DNA of 64,000 nt, taken from the NCBI GenBank assembly GCA_964598765.1, contig CAZRCZ010000007.1, positions 1 through 64,000 of the forward strand. The letters are read 5' to 3'. Below the pieces are notes generated by a model. The model searched no databases. It was given only the letters and a program-made list of their open reading frames with translations, and had not been told where the DNA came from. The translations under genes were made by a program, and so were the position numbers. Positions 11,985-20,848 of this stretch are shown here, piece by piece (within the stretch, counting starts at the first letter, position 1; every line of letters begins with the position of its first letter). Source of the stretch: CAZRCZ01 sp964598765. Lineage in GTDB: Bacteria; Sumerlaeota; Sumerlaeia; MVZB01; JAJFLK01.

Positions 11985-13262
11985 ATGCCCGAAGAACCCG
12001 AAACGATTATTGGCGTGCGCAACGGATGGGGGCGCGACGTGCCCTTCGGTCTTTCGCGTTCTGACCGTCGCCAGCATGTCTATTGCATCGGCCAGACCGG
12101 GGCGGGCAAGACGACGCTGCTGCGGAACTTGATCCTGCAAGACATCGAAGCCGGGCGCGGCGTTGCCGTGATTGATCCCCACGGCGACTTGGCGCATGAC
12201 CTTCTCGACCATATCCCACGCTCGCGCACCGATGATCTCGTTTACTTCAACCCCGCTGATTTGGAGCATCCCGTTGGCTTCAACATGTTGGAGCGAGTCG
12301 AGCCGGACCGCCGCCCGCTCGTGGCATCCAGCGTCGTGAGCGTGTTCAAAAGCATCTGGCGCGACTCGTGGGGGCCGCGCCTCGAATACATTCTCTATAA
12401 CGCGGTCGCCGCGCTGCTCGATTGCGAAAACGCCTCGCTCCTCGGTCTCCAGCGCATCTTCGTGGATGACCTGTATCGCTGGTGGGTCGTGAAGCAGGTG
12501 AAGGACCCGCTGGTGCGCTCGTTTTGGGAAAACGAATTCGCGCGCTACGACAAGCGATTCCTCCAAGAAGCCGTCGCGCCGATTCAAAACAAGGTCGGGC
12601 AACTGCTCACCTCCTCCACGATCCGCAACATCCTCGGCCAAGTGCGGAGCAAGATTGATCTGCGCTTCATGATGGATGACCGGCGCATCCTGATCGCCAA
12701 TCTCTCCAAGGGTAAGTTGGGCGAGGACAAGGCCAATCTGCTCGGCGCGATGCTCGTCTCCAAGTTCCAGCTTGCCGCCATGAGCCGCACCGATACGTCC
12801 GAAGCGCAGCGTGAGGACTTCCACCTCTACATTGACGAATTCCAAAACTTCTCGACCGATGCCTTCATTTCGATCCTCTCCGAAGCCCGCAAGTATCGGC
12901 TCTGTCTGACGCTGAGCCACCAATACATGGATCAACTGCGCGAGGAAATCCGGGACGCCGCGCTCGGCAACGCGGGAACGATCATCTCGTTCCGCATCGG
13001 CAATCGTGATGCCCAAGTCTTGGAGCCGGAACTTGGCTTTACGGCGCGGCGCTTGAGCAATCTGGCGAACCGCCAAATCTGCGTGAAGCTCCTCGATGGG
13101 GGAGACTATGGCGAGCCATTTGTCGGCCAGACAATGCCGCCTACGGCGACGCGCCACGGGCGGCGCGAGAATATGATCCGCCGCTCGCGCGAAAAATATG
13201 GAACGCCACGGGCAAGAATCGAGGACAAGATTCACCGTTGGATGAGCGGGCGGGAGTGGTAG
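11985..13262 (+). CDS. Type IV coupling-type ATPase (VirD4/TraG-like)
   Basis: This 425-aa FtsK/VirD4-type ATPase has Walker A GQTGAGKT at about 36-43, then VAVIDPHGDLAHDLL and DLVYFNPADLEHPVGFN, Walker B LYIDEFQNFST near 281, and a sensor region LCLTLSHQYMDQL. These are hallmarks of the coupling-protein family with a TraM-recognition-type region. Unlike classical VirD4 it has no N-terminal membrane helices; the P-loop begins within 40 residues, so it would be soluble or rely on a partner for membrane docking. It shares its order of motifs with the ATPase core of the 1127-aa protein at 30534. It lies upstream of the replication-relaxation gene, consistent with DNA processing for transfer. There is no obvious Shine-Dalgarno close to the ATG. 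Confidence 0.85.
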   Translation: MPEEPETIIGVRNGWGRDVPFGLSRSDRRQHVYCIGQTGAGKTTLLRNLILQDIEAGRGVAVIDPHGDLAHDLLDHIPRSRTDDLVYFNPADLEHPVGFNMLERVEPDRRPLVASSVVSVFKSIWRDSWGPRLEYILYNAVAALLDCENASLLGLQRIFVDDLYRWWVVKQVKDPLVRSFWENEFARYDKRFLQEAVAPIQNKVGQLLTSSTIRNILGQVRSKIDLRFMMDDRRILIANLSKGKLGEDKANLLGAMLVSKFQLAAMSRTDTSEAQREDFHLYIDEFQNFSTDAFISILSEARKYRLCLTLSHQYMDQLREEIRDAALGNAGTIISFRIGNRDAQVLEPELGFTARRLSNLANRQICVKLLDGGDYGEPFVGQTMPPTATRHGRRENMIRRSREKYGTPRARIEDKIHRWMSGREW

Positions 13263-13303
13263 GGCGGGGAGCGGGCGAGGGGTCTTCCCAAGCTCGGCCT
13301 GGG

Positions 13304-13312
13304 TGCTATACT
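13304..13312 (+). promoter_or_regulatory. Extended -10 promoter for a leaderless transcript
   Basis: TGC-TATACT at 13304-13312 is an extended -10 element. Initiation about 7 bases downstream would fall at the ATG of the replication-relaxation gene (13320), which has no Shine-Dalgarno, so the mRNA is probably leaderless. Confidence 0.5.
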
Positions 13313-13319
13313 CCCGCCA

Positions 13320-14165
13320 ATGCAACAGCATTTCCGGCCTAATGGAATCGTTCTCCAGCCGCGCGACTACGCCCTCCTGCAAGGGCTCCTTGACTCGCGC
13401 CTGATGACACTCAAGCACGCCGCCGCGCTTCACTTTGAGGGCAAGATCGAGGCGGCGAAGAAGCGGCTGCAAAAGCTCCATGCCGCCGGATTCATCTTCC
13501 GGCGTGCGCGCCGTCCTCAAGACCCCGCCGTTTACACGCTGGGGCGCGCGGGCTATCTGAACCTCAAGCGCGCGGGCCTGATTGACTCCGCGCACGATCC
13601 GGGCTGGGCCAAGCTCTACAAACGCCAAAGTATCGGCGATCTCATGCTCGCGCACGAACTCGCCGTCATGGATGTGAAGGTCTCTTTCGTGACCGCCATC
13701 GCCGCGCGTCCCGACCTTGAACTGGCCGAAATTAGCACCTCGCCGGATCGCCACAAGTTCCGGGTCGTCGAGGCCGTCCCCGCAAAGGGCGGCGGCGTTC
13801 GATTCCGCTCGCTCTTCGCGAAGCCTGATGGATTCCTTCATGTCTCCAACCGCGATGAAGCGGCGCGTTCCATGGACCGCTTTATCTTTCTTGAGATTGA
13901 TCGCGGGACGGAATCACACCGTCGGCTGCTCGACAAGCTCCGGCACTACGATCAACTGAGGCGAAAGGGCGGCGCATTTGGTCCTGCAAGCCGCAACCAT
14001 AAAGATCACGGGCGGTTTTTCATCCTCCTCATTGTCTTCCATTCGGAGACGCGCATGGCGAACTTCGTCTCAAGCCTTCAAGCGGCGTGCTCGCGCCGGA
14101 AATCACGGGCGCGATTCGCCACCATCAAGGAAGTCCTCGCGCATCCTCTTGATTTCCTCCGATAA
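13320..14165 (+). CDS. Replication-relaxation family protein
   Basis: This 281-aa protein matches the replication-relaxation family of mobile elements. The N-terminal winged helix reads LQPRDYALLQGLLDSRLMTLKHAAALHF and KKRLQKLHAAGFIFR, followed by VYTLGRAGYLNL. The C-terminal part is an alpha/beta region (ARSMDRFIFLEIDRGTESHRRLLDKLRHY) that recalls a nuclease-like core with E-x-D. Family members are found beside coupling ATPases in plasmids and ICEs and are thought to act in relaxation or initiation of replication. The start follows directly from the extended -10 at 13304-13312. It is convergent with the primase gene, separated by a terminator hairpin. The exact activity has not been shown for close relatives that I can name. 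Confidence 0.8.
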   Translation: MQQHFRPNGIVLQPRDYALLQGLLDSRLMTLKHAAALHFEGKIEAAKKRLQKLHAAGFIFRRARRPQDPAVYTLGRAGYLNLKRAGLIDSAHDPGWAKLYKRQSIGDLMLAHELAVMDVKVSFVTAIAARPDLELAEISTSPDRHKFRVVEAVPAKGGGVRFRSLFAKPDGFLHVSNRDEAARSMDRFIFLEIDRGTESHRRLLDKLRHYDQLRRKGGAFGPASRNHKDHGRFFILLIVFHSETRMANFVSSLQAACSRRKSRARFATIKEVLAHPLDFLR

Positions 14166-14186
14166 CGCTTCAACCTGGGCCAAGAA

Positions 14187-14218
14187 AAGAGCGACCCTTC
14201 CGAAGAAGAATCGCTCTT
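14187..14218. terminator. Bidirectional intrinsic terminator
   Basis: AAGAGCGA (14187-14194) pairs with TCGCTCTT (14211-14218), 8-bp stem and 16-base loop, between two convergent genes. On the minus strand the stem is followed by TTCTTGG with a U-rich start (CTCTTTTCTT), serving the primase operon. Confidence 0.7.
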
Positions 14219-14227
14219 GATGCCGGG

Positions 14228-15454
14228 TCAGGCCAGCCTCCGCAACTTCCGCGCGAGTTCGTCGGGCGAGTAGTCGCAAGGGTCTTTGCCCGGTTCCAGC
14301 GTGAACCAGCCGATGAGCCGATGCGGGGCCACCTGCGCGAGCACGCTTCCCGCGCACTTGAACCCCGCGTCGTCGCCGTCGGGCATGACCCAAACGCGGC
14401 CGTCCGGCTTTGTCAGCTTGACGATCAACTCCGCCTGCTCCGGGGAGCATGAACTCCCCATGAGCGCGACGGCGTTCGTCCAGCCGCATTGGTGCAAATG
14501 AAAGACCGAAAAGAATCCCTCCACCACGATCAAGTCCGTCGCCGGAGCATGAACGCGGTGGCCGTTGAAGAGGAACGCCCCCTTGCTAAACTCGAAAACC
14601 GTGCCGTCCTTCTCGCGTTTGCCGGGAAGGCGGTATTTCGGGTTCTCCTCCCCGATGGCCGCGTCGTCCACGATCCGCCCCGCGTAGCCTATGAGTCGCC
14701 CCTCGGCGTTGTGGAGTGGAATGGCGATGCGCCCCGCCATCAAGCCCCGCCCGCAAAAACCCAGGCCGAACGTCCGGATGGTTTCCGGCGCCAGACCGCG
14801 CTGTTGCAGGTAGGAGTGATCGGGGTCGAGGCCCTTCAACTCGAAATCGAGCGGCGCATTGATGACGTGCTGCCGATTGTCGGGCTGGGGCCGCGATTCG
14901 GTTGGCTCGGCGGTTTTCGGCTGGATTGCGTGGTTGCTCGGAGATGGAGAAGGGGAAGGGTCGGGCTTCGGGCGTTGGCGCCCTCGCGGGTGTCGGTGTC
15001 GGCGATTCGGTCGTGATTCGGTTCGGTCGGTCGGTTGCCCCGCCCGATGTTTGCAATTCGATTGCGGCGGCGGGTTAGGTCGTTGCTCGGGCGGCGCTCG
15101 CCCCGTGGAGTGTCGTTGCGGCGGCGGGTTCGCTTCCTCATTCAGGAATCGCTCCTGAATCAGAAGCGCGGCCTCCCGCACGTCGCGCGGATCGTCGGGA
15201 TTGAGCCCCTCCATGAGCGCGACAAAATCAATCGCATTGCCTTGGGCTTGGCAGCCGAAGCAATTGAAGATGCGTCGCGCGATGTTCGCGGAAAAGCTGG
15301 GGCTTCGCCGCTGGCCGTCGTGGCCGGGCAGCGGGCAAAACCCGTGGTGCTGATCCGCGCCTCTGAGTTTGAGCTCGACGCCGTAGCTTTCCAGCACGGC
15401 TCCGAAGTCAACGGACTCCCGAACGTGCCGGAAGTCCACCCATTTTGCGGACAT
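14228..15454 (-). CDS. DnaG-type primase (CHC2 zinc finger plus Toprim)
   Basis: This 408-aa primase-like protein has a CHC2 zinc finger at the N-terminus: C40, H45, C65 and C68 in FCPLPGH and NCFGCQ. A Pro/Arg-rich linker spans about 105-190. The DnaG-like catalytic region follows, with a Toprim core DLIVVEGFFSVFHLHQCG near 305 and VWVMPDGDDAG near 358. No helicase domain is fused; length is shorter than chromosomal DnaG (about 600 aa), as usual for plasmid and phage primases. It would prime replication of the transferred strand. The start at 15454 has a near-perfect Shine-Dalgarno (AAGGAGGTGA). It is last in a minus-strand operon behind a DUF736-like gene and a small Cys-containing frame that overlaps its 5' end. 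Confidence 0.88.
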   Translation of the reverse strand: MSAKWVDFRHVRESVDFGAVLESYGVELKLRGADQHHGFCPLPGHDGQRRSPSFSANIARRIFNCFGCQAQGNAIDFVALMEGLNPDDPRDVREAALLIQERFLNEEANPPPQRHSTGRAPPEQRPNPPPQSNCKHRAGQPTDRTESRPNRRHRHPRGRQRPKPDPSPSPSPSNHAIQPKTAEPTESRPQPDNRQHVINAPLDFELKGLDPDHSYLQQRGLAPETIRTFGLGFCGRGLMAGRIAIPLHNAEGRLIGYAGRIVDDAAIGEENPKYRLPGKREKDGTVFEFSKGAFLFNGHRVHAPATDLIVVEGFFSVFHLHQCGWTNAVALMGSSCSPEQAELIVKLTKPDGRVWVMPDGDDAGFKCAGSVLAQVAPHRLIGWFTLEPGKDPCDYSPDELARKLRRLA

Positions 15455-15600
15455 GTGAGATCACCTCCTTCTTCGCCCGTTGGCGGTGGTTTGGCGGCAT
15501 GGCCCGTGCAGACCATGCCCTTGCGTAATGGATCGAATACGATTGCGGGCTTGCCGCAAATCGCTCCCGATCCCGTGATGGCGATGCAGAGCGGCGTCAT
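15160..15600 (-). CDS. Small Cys-containing protein overlapping the primase gene
   Basis: A 146-codon frame starts at 15600 with a clear Shine-Dalgarno (AAGGAG, 6 bases upstream). It begins with a plausible small zinc-binding module (LCIAITGSGAICGKPAIVFD, KGMVCTGHA). After about 50 residues it enters the primase gene in another frame and the sequence becomes Ser/Thr/Arg-rich noise. The true protein may be only the first 50 residues or so, with its original stop lost, or the long overlap may be real. It sits between the DUF736-like gene and the primase. Confidence refers to a real gene starting at 15600; the end is doubtful. Confidence 0.45.
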   Translation of the reverse strand: MTPLCIAITGSGAICGKPAIVFDPLRKGMVCTGHAAKPPPTGEEGGDLTCPQNGWTSGTFGSPLTSEPCWKATASSSNSEARISTTGFARCPATTASGEAPAFPRTSRDASSIASAAKPKAMRLILSRSWRGSIPTIRATCGRPRF

Positions 15601-15612
15601 GGTTGGTCTCCT

Positions 15613-15867
15613 TCAGTAGGGAAGGTCGCCGCCGGACTCGGCTCCATCGCCGGGCGCGTCGGGCGGTTTGCCGCCCGTCGGTCGCTCGGAGAGCACGATC
15701 CGGTAATCCGGTTGCTTCGTGCCCTTCTCCTTGCGATCATTTTTGAAGACGGCGATGGGCACTTCGCCCAAGCCGCCCAAGTCCAGAATGCCGGTCAAGA
15801 ACAGGCCGACCTTCTGGTTCTCGTGACGCCAAAGCGCGCCCACCTGCTTCGCTGACTTGCGAGCCAT
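15613..15867 (-). CDS. DUF736-like small protein
   Basis: This 84-aa protein contains VGLFLTGILDLGGLGEVPIAVFKND and KQPDYRIVLSERP, the pattern of the DUF736 family of plasmid and ICE proteins (a G-x-I-x-T/D-L start and a conserved PDYR). The start is supported by GGAGG 9 bases upstream. It heads the minus-strand operon with the small Cys-containing frame and the primase. DUF736 proteins are common beside mobilisation genes; their function is unknown. Confidence 0.7.
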   Translation of the reverse strand: MARKSAKQVGALWRHENQKVGLFLTGILDLGGLGEVPIAVFKNDRKEKGTKQPDYRIVLSERPTGGKPPDAPGDGAESGGDLPY

Positions 15868-15906
15868 GATTCATCCCTCCTTTCGGTTGTTAAGGGGTCT
15901 GCTTAC

Positions 15907-15935
15907 AGACAAGCGCACTTTGCGCGGCATGTCAA
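15907..15935 (-). promoter_or_regulatory. Putative promoter of the DUF736-primase operon
   Basis: On the minus strand a perfect TTGACA (15930-15935) is followed at 17 bases by TTGTCT (15907-15912), a weak -10. The spacer contains GCGCaaagtGCGC, and GTCTGcttaCAGAC lies at 15896-15909, so a repressor site may overlap. Confidence 0.4.
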
Positions 15936-15990
15936 ATCGGGCAGACCGCTATGACGGAGGGAAGCGGCAGTTTGAGGATCGAAGGCCTGG

Positions 15991-17736
15991 TCAGTTTGAC
16001 TCGGCAGTGCCAGTCTTGGGCGGACCGACTCCGCTGGATGGTCCTGTTGCTATCTTGACGCCATAGCTTTCGAGCAGCGAGCCCGTGGCCCGGCTCAATG
16101 CGGTCATGGACTTGTTATAATCCACAACCGCGCGGATGTAGGCCTCTTGGGAATTAGCGAGAAATTCTTGAAAGGCCAATACCTCAAAGGAGGTCGAGAT
16201 GCCGACCTCAAGCCGCCGCTTCTCGTCGCGAAGATTGGCCTCTTCGCTGTGAACGCGCGCGAGCGTCACATCGATTCGCTGCCGCGCGGTCCGGGTCTGC
16301 CGCGAAGCCAGCCGGACTTGGAGCGCGACTTGATCTCTGAGACGCTTGTATTCCAAGAGCGACTTTTCCCGTGAGAGCTTGGCAGCTTCGAGAGCGTGGA
16401 GAGCTGAGGTATTGCGTATCGGACGGGAAAACTGAAGACCCACGGCCCAATTGCTGTAGTCGCCCGATTCGAGCGTGTCGAGCGCGTCGCTTTGATTATT
16501 ATCCAATCCCGAAACGCCGGCCTTGGCGAACAAATCAAGCCTGGGCTTTGTGCGGTCTTTGGCTTTGAAAATCTCCAGGTCGCGCCGGTCGAGCACCCGT
16601 TCCATTGCAATCACCTCGGGTCTGCGCGACGTTCCCTCGGCGACCAACGCGGCTTCATCAAACGAGAGGTCGCGCCAAATCAAGGGCTCGGTTGGCAGAA
16701 GTTGCAGCGACCAGTCCGGTTCATCGAGATTGAGGAAGATCGCCGATTTTAACATATCCTCCGCGTCACGGACCGATTGCCTAGCCTGAATGACGAAATC
16801 GCGGCGAGCTTCGGCTCGCGCGCGCGCCTGAAGCACGTCGGTGTGGGAACCCACGCCCACCTTTTGGCGGGCCGCGCTGACGCGCTCCAGGTCGAGCGCG
16901 GCCATGTAGGAAAGCAGTCTGATGTCGTATCGTTCAACCTGAAAGAGAAGCTCCCAGTAAAGATCGAGAGAATTCTTGATCTCATCTTGGAGCCGGGCCT
17001 CGAACTGCGCTCCGGCTGCTTCCTTGTCCAATCGCGAAAGGGAGATATTGATGTTGGTGATTTTGGGGCCAGCCCCCTGCCACAACGGCTGGGTAAGACT
17101 CGCCGTTATGGCGTGCGAAATAGACGGATTCAGGCTCTCGGGAAGGACGACCGTTGTAGGGAAAAGAGCCGCAAGATTCGAGAAAGGATCATTCTGCCGC
17201 ATTCGCGAATACTGATACTCAAGATCGAGGGAGGCGCCGGTCGGCAGGAGTTGGGTCACACCCGAATTTCCTAGCTCCAGGCGGCGAGTCCCGCTCGGCC
17301 CGATAAGATTGGAACTTTGAATCTCGTCGCGGCTTGCCTGAAGCGTCGCCTTGGCGAGCGTGTCGTAAATGCCTTTGTTAATCACCACGACTTCTTGCGC
17401 GATTCTGACGTCATAATGATCGATTTGGATCGTCCGATCATTCTCAAGCGTCTTGCCGACGATTGTGTGCAAATTGACCGGAAGCGGCTCACGGTCATAG
17501 AGTTCCTGGAACTCCTTGGGGATTAGTTCAAACCGCCGCGAGGACCGCGGATCAATGTTCACCTGCGACGCGGTCGAGAGCGGGTCGGAGAAGACGATTC
17601 CGCGCACGGCCGGGGTTCCGTTGAGATACGGCGACTGATCCAATTGATAATGCCAACTATCGGTCCGCCGGATGGACGAGCACGCCGTCAAAAGCAGAAC
17701 GGACAACGAGATGGGAACCAAGGACACTTTATTCAT
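15991..17736 (-). CDS. Outer membrane efflux lipoprotein (TolC/OprM family)
   Basis: This 581-aa protein begins with a lipoprotein signal peptide ending in LLTAC (Cys about 19), then long amphipathic helices with the repeats of the outer membrane efflux family (DIRLLSYMAALDLERVSAARQKVGVGSHTDVLQARARAEA and the matching second-half segment RRLEVGISTSFEVLAFQEFLANSQEAYIRAVVDYNKS). It forms the trimeric exit duct for the inner-membrane RND pump encoded just upstream. The start at 17736 lies inside the last codons of the RND gene (8-base overlap), so the genes are coupled. It is about 100 residues longer than TolC, mostly N-terminal. It is the last gene of the tetR-adaptor-RND-OMF operon. Confidence 0.88.
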   Translation of the reverse strand: MNKVSLVPISLSVLLLTACSSIRRTDSWHYQLDQSPYLNGTPAVRGIVFSDPLSTASQVNIDPRSSRRFELIPKEFQELYDREPLPVNLHTIVGKTLENDRTIQIDHYDVRIAQEVVVINKGIYDTLAKATLQASRDEIQSSNLIGPSGTRRLELGNSGVTQLLPTGASLDLEYQYSRMRQNDPFSNLAALFPTTVVLPESLNPSISHAITASLTQPLWQGAGPKITNINISLSRLDKEAAGAQFEARLQDEIKNSLDLYWELLFQVERYDIRLLSYMAALDLERVSAARQKVGVGSHTDVLQARARAEARRDFVIQARQSVRDAEDMLKSAIFLNLDEPDWSLQLLPTEPLIWRDLSFDEAALVAEGTSRRPEVIAMERVLDRRDLEIFKAKDRTKPRLDLFAKAGVSGLDNNQSDALDTLESGDYSNWAVGLQFSRPIRNTSALHALEAAKLSREKSLLEYKRLRDQVALQVRLASRQTRTARQRIDVTLARVHSEEANLRDEKRRLEVGISTSFEVLAFQEFLANSQEAYIRAVVDYNKSMTALSRATGSLLESYGVKIATGPSSGVGPPKTGTAESN

Positions 17737-20700
17737 GATCGGTGGTCGATTCTCCTTGGGGGCGGGGGGGCGGCCTGCGAAGCCACCGGAGGACACGCCA
17801 CTGCGATGGATGGGACAAGTCGTCCATGATGGTGTAGATCGCGGGAACAACGATGAGCGTAAAAAGCGTGGAGGGGATTAGACCTCCGATCAATGCCTTC
17901 GCCATTGACGCCGGGGATTCAGCCCCTTCCCCGGTTCCCATCGCAATCGGCAACATGCCGAAGATGAGGGCGAATGTGGTCATGAGGATGGGGCGCAGGC
18001 GGACCGGTCCGGCTTTCAAGATCGCCGCTCTGCGGTCCATGCCATCGCGCTCGCGCAGCTTATTGATGTAATCGACCAACAGAATGCCGTTCTTCGTCAC
18101 GAGGCCGATGAGCATGATGACGCCAATCATGGTATAGATGTTCACCGTCATCCCAAACAGAAGGAGCGCTCCGATTGCCCCGATGATGGAGAGGGGAAGG
18201 GCCATCATGATCGTCAGGGGATGAATGAAGCTCTCGAACTGCCCTGCCAACACCATGTAAACGATGGCGACCGATAGCAGTATGGCAAAGATAAGATTGA
18301 AAAAAGCCTCCTGCATGCTCTCGGCCATGCCGGCGAATCCAAAGGTGTAGCCTGAAGGGATGCCCGAGGCTTCCATCGCTTGGGTCAATTCAGAGACAGC
18401 CTCCCCAAGCACCTTGTGCTCTCGTTCGAGGTTCGCAAGAACGGTCACCTGGCGTGCGCGGTTGTATCGGTCGATCTGAACCGGACCGCCCTCGTCCTTG
18501 ATGTCCGCGATGCTCTTGATCCTGATGAGTTCGCCATCGCGATTGCGGACGGTGAGATACGGCAATTGTTCGGGCCGGTTGCGATAGGCTTCCATCAGCC
18601 TAACGCTGATGTCGTATCGGTCGCCTCCGGCCCGGAACTGCGCAACGTCCTCGCCGCCGACCAAAGCGCGCACGGTGGAGGCCACCGAGACCGGGCTGAT
18701 CCCGAGGTCGGCGGCCTCGTCGCGCTTGATGTAGAGATTGAGTTCGGGTTTGCCGGTTTCGTAGGTTGTGTCGATGTCGGTATATCCCTTCGTTGCGCGC
18801 ATCTTGGCGATTACAGCACGCGATAGCTCCTCCAGCCGCGCGAGATCCGATCCCCGGACTTCGAGCTGGATGTCGGCCCACTTGCGGCCCCCGCCGGAAA
18901 AGCGCGGGACGATTTCAACGGAAACGACAGCCTCGCGGATAGCGGCGATCTGGCCCCGCGCCCAGAGCATGGCGTCGCTCTGGGAAACGGCGCGCGCCTC
19001 CTTATCCTTCATCTTGACGTAGATTTGGCCTTCGTTGACCCGGCGCAATTCATCCGAACCGATGGTCAGGAAGGTGTAGTCCAGCCAGGGCTGCCCCTCC
19101 AAGGAACCGCGAATCCGGTCAAGAATATCCCTTGTCGAGGTGAGCGACGCGCCCAAGGGAGCTTTGACGCGGATATTGAACTCGCTCTGATCTTCGAGGG
19201 GTATGAATTCGGAGCGGAGGAATTGCGCAAGATAGCCGGAGGCGGCGAACGTTCCGAGCGCGACCAAGACGACAAGCCACCTCAGCCGGAGGGAGACGGC
19301 GAGTATGCGTTCATAAACCCACTCGATCCCGAGGAAGAACTTTTCCGAGAGGTGATACAGCCCTCCTGGGCTGGGCTTGCGCAGAATCCGGGAAGAAAGC
19401 ATGGGATCGAGCGTGAATGAGATGAACATCGAAAGCAGCACGGCTGAAGCGACGGTGATTCCGAATTGGTAGAAGAACCGCCCGACCTGACCTTCCATGA
19501 AGGCCACCGGAACGAAGACGGCCACGACCGACAGTGTGGTGGCGACAACCGCGAGCATGATCTCGCGGGTTGCGTCGAGGGCGGCCTGTCGTGGCGGCTT
19601 GCCATCCTCCACATGTCTCATGATGTTTTCCTGCACAACGATGGCGTCGTCGATGAGCAAGCCGATGGCGAGAGAGAGGGCCAGCAGAGTCATCATGTTT
19701 TGTGTGAAGTCGAGGGCGTTCATGACAGTGAACGTGCCGATCAACGAAGCCGGAATCACGAGGGCGCTGATGAACGTGCTCCGGATGTTGCGAAGAAAAA
19801 AGAAAACGATGGCCACGGCCAGCAATCCGCCGAAGACAAGATGGAATCGGACCTCCTGCACGGAATGTTCGATGAAAACCGACTGATCCTGCGCGATGGC
19901 GAGGCGATAGCCCTGGGATTCGAGGTCCTTGCGGAGTCGCTCAATCTCGGCCTTGACCGCATGGGCCACTTCGACGGTGTTAGTGCCCGACTGCCTCCGA
20001 ACCAGAAGCGCGACGGCCCGAACCCCGTCAAGCGCGGCGAAGCTTCGCTCCTCCTCAAGTCCGTCCTCCGCGCGGCCGATGTCGCGGATTCGGATGGCCG
20101 CATCGTTGCGATAGGCGACAATCATGTTTTCGATCTGCTCGGCCGACGTAAATTCGGCCTTTGTCTTGACGATCAATTCGCGCGGGCCTGTCTCGACGCG
20201 TCCACCGGGAACTTCGATATGTTCTGTGCGAAGCGCGTTAATCACGTCTTGGACGGACAGGTAGTGCCCGACGAGTTTGCCTCCGTCGAGCCAAATCCAG
20301 ATTTTGCGCTTGCGATCGCCAACCAGCTTGACCTGACCCACATTCTTGATCCGCTGGATGCGTTGTTTTACGACCTTGTCGGCCGTTCTTGTGATCTCCT
20401 GGATGGGCTTTTGGGCCGAGAGCACGATAGAAAGAATCGGCGAAGCGTCAATGTCGAGCTTCTCGATGATCGGCTCTTGGATATCGGCGGGCAAATCGGC
20501 TCGAATGGTCCCAATCTTGGCTTGAACCTCCTGATAAGCCTCGTTGAAGTCCTTGTCGAGCTCGAATTCGATGACGACCTGCGAGACGTTGTCCGCGCTG
20601 GTGGATCGAAGGTGCTTAATGCCGCTGATCGTGGCGACGGCCTCCTCGACGACATCGGTCACCTTTGTCTCGATAGTCTCTGGATCGGCTCCCGGAAGGA

Positions 20701-20848
20701 TGGAAATGACCGTGATGATCGGAAACTCGACACGCGGAAAGAGGTCGATGCCGACTCGTGTGTAGGAAATCGCCCCGAACAGAATCAGCGCCGAGAGGAG
20801 CATAGTTGTGAGAACGGGACGCTTGATCGCAAGCGATGCGATGTTCAT
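17729..20848 (-). CDS. RND (HAE1/AcrB-type) efflux pump
   Basis: This 1039-aa inner-membrane transporter has the full RND layout: a first helix after MNIASLAIKRPVLTTMLL, large periplasmic loops, central membrane bundle with LLIDDAIVVQENIMRHVEDG (the conserved acidic pair in helix 4), and the second half ending in IGLVTKNGILLVDYINKLR and the last helices. It exports hydrophobic compounds or metal ions with the adaptor and outer membrane protein from the same operon. The DD in helix 4 marks a hydrophobe/amphiphile-type pump rather than the heavy-metal type. The start at 20848 overlaps the adaptor stop (ATGA). The substrate is unknown; the TetR-type regulator upstream suggests induction by it. 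Confidence 0.9.
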   Translation of the reverse strand: MNIASLAIKRPVLTTMLLSALILFGAISYTRVGIDLFPRVEFPIITVISILPGADPETIETKVTDVVEEAVATISGIKHLRSTSADNVSQVVIEFELDKDFNEAYQEVQAKIGTIRADLPADIQEPIIEKLDIDASPILSIVLSAQKPIQEITRTADKVVKQRIQRIKNVGQVKLVGDRKRKIWIWLDGGKLVGHYLSVQDVINALRTEHIEVPGGRVETGPRELIVKTKAEFTSAEQIENMIVAYRNDAAIRIRDIGRAEDGLEEERSFAALDGVRAVALLVRRQSGTNTVEVAHAVKAEIERLRKDLESQGYRLAIAQDQSVFIEHSVQEVRFHLVFGGLLAVAIVFFFLRNIRSTFISALVIPASLIGTFTVMNALDFTQNMMTLLALSLAIGLLIDDAIVVQENIMRHVEDGKPPRQAALDATREIMLAVVATTLSVVAVFVPVAFMEGQVGRFFYQFGITVASAVLLSMFISFTLDPMLSSRILRKPSPGGLYHLSEKFFLGIEWVYERILAVSLRLRWLVVLVALGTFAASGYLAQFLRSEFIPLEDQSEFNIRVKAPLGASLTSTRDILDRIRGSLEGQPWLDYTFLTIGSDELRRVNEGQIYVKMKDKEARAVSQSDAMLWARGQIAAIREAVVSVEIVPRFSGGGRKWADIQLEVRGSDLARLEELSRAVIAKMRATKGYTDIDTTYETGKPELNLYIKRDEAADLGISPVSVASTVRALVGGEDVAQFRAGGDRYDISVRLMEAYRNRPEQLPYLTVRNRDGELIRIKSIADIKDEGGPVQIDRYNRARQVTVLANLEREHKVLGEAVSELTQAMEASGIPSGYTFGFAGMAESMQEAFFNLIFAILLSVAIVYMVLAGQFESFIHPLTIMMALPLSIIGAIGALLLFGMTVNIYTMIGVIMLIGLVTKNGILLVDYINKLRERDGMDRRAAILKAGPVRLRPILMTTFALIFGMLPIAMGTGEGAESPASMAKALIGGLIPSTLFTLIVVPAIYTIMDDLSHPSQWRVLRWLRRPPPRPQGESTTDHE

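Noticed and set aside
11862..13841. Long minus-strand frame of 659 codons opposite the coupling ATPase
   Set aside because: It is an antisense shadow: the plus strand carries clear ATPase motifs, and the minus frame shows Arg/Gly/His noise without motifs or a ribosome site.
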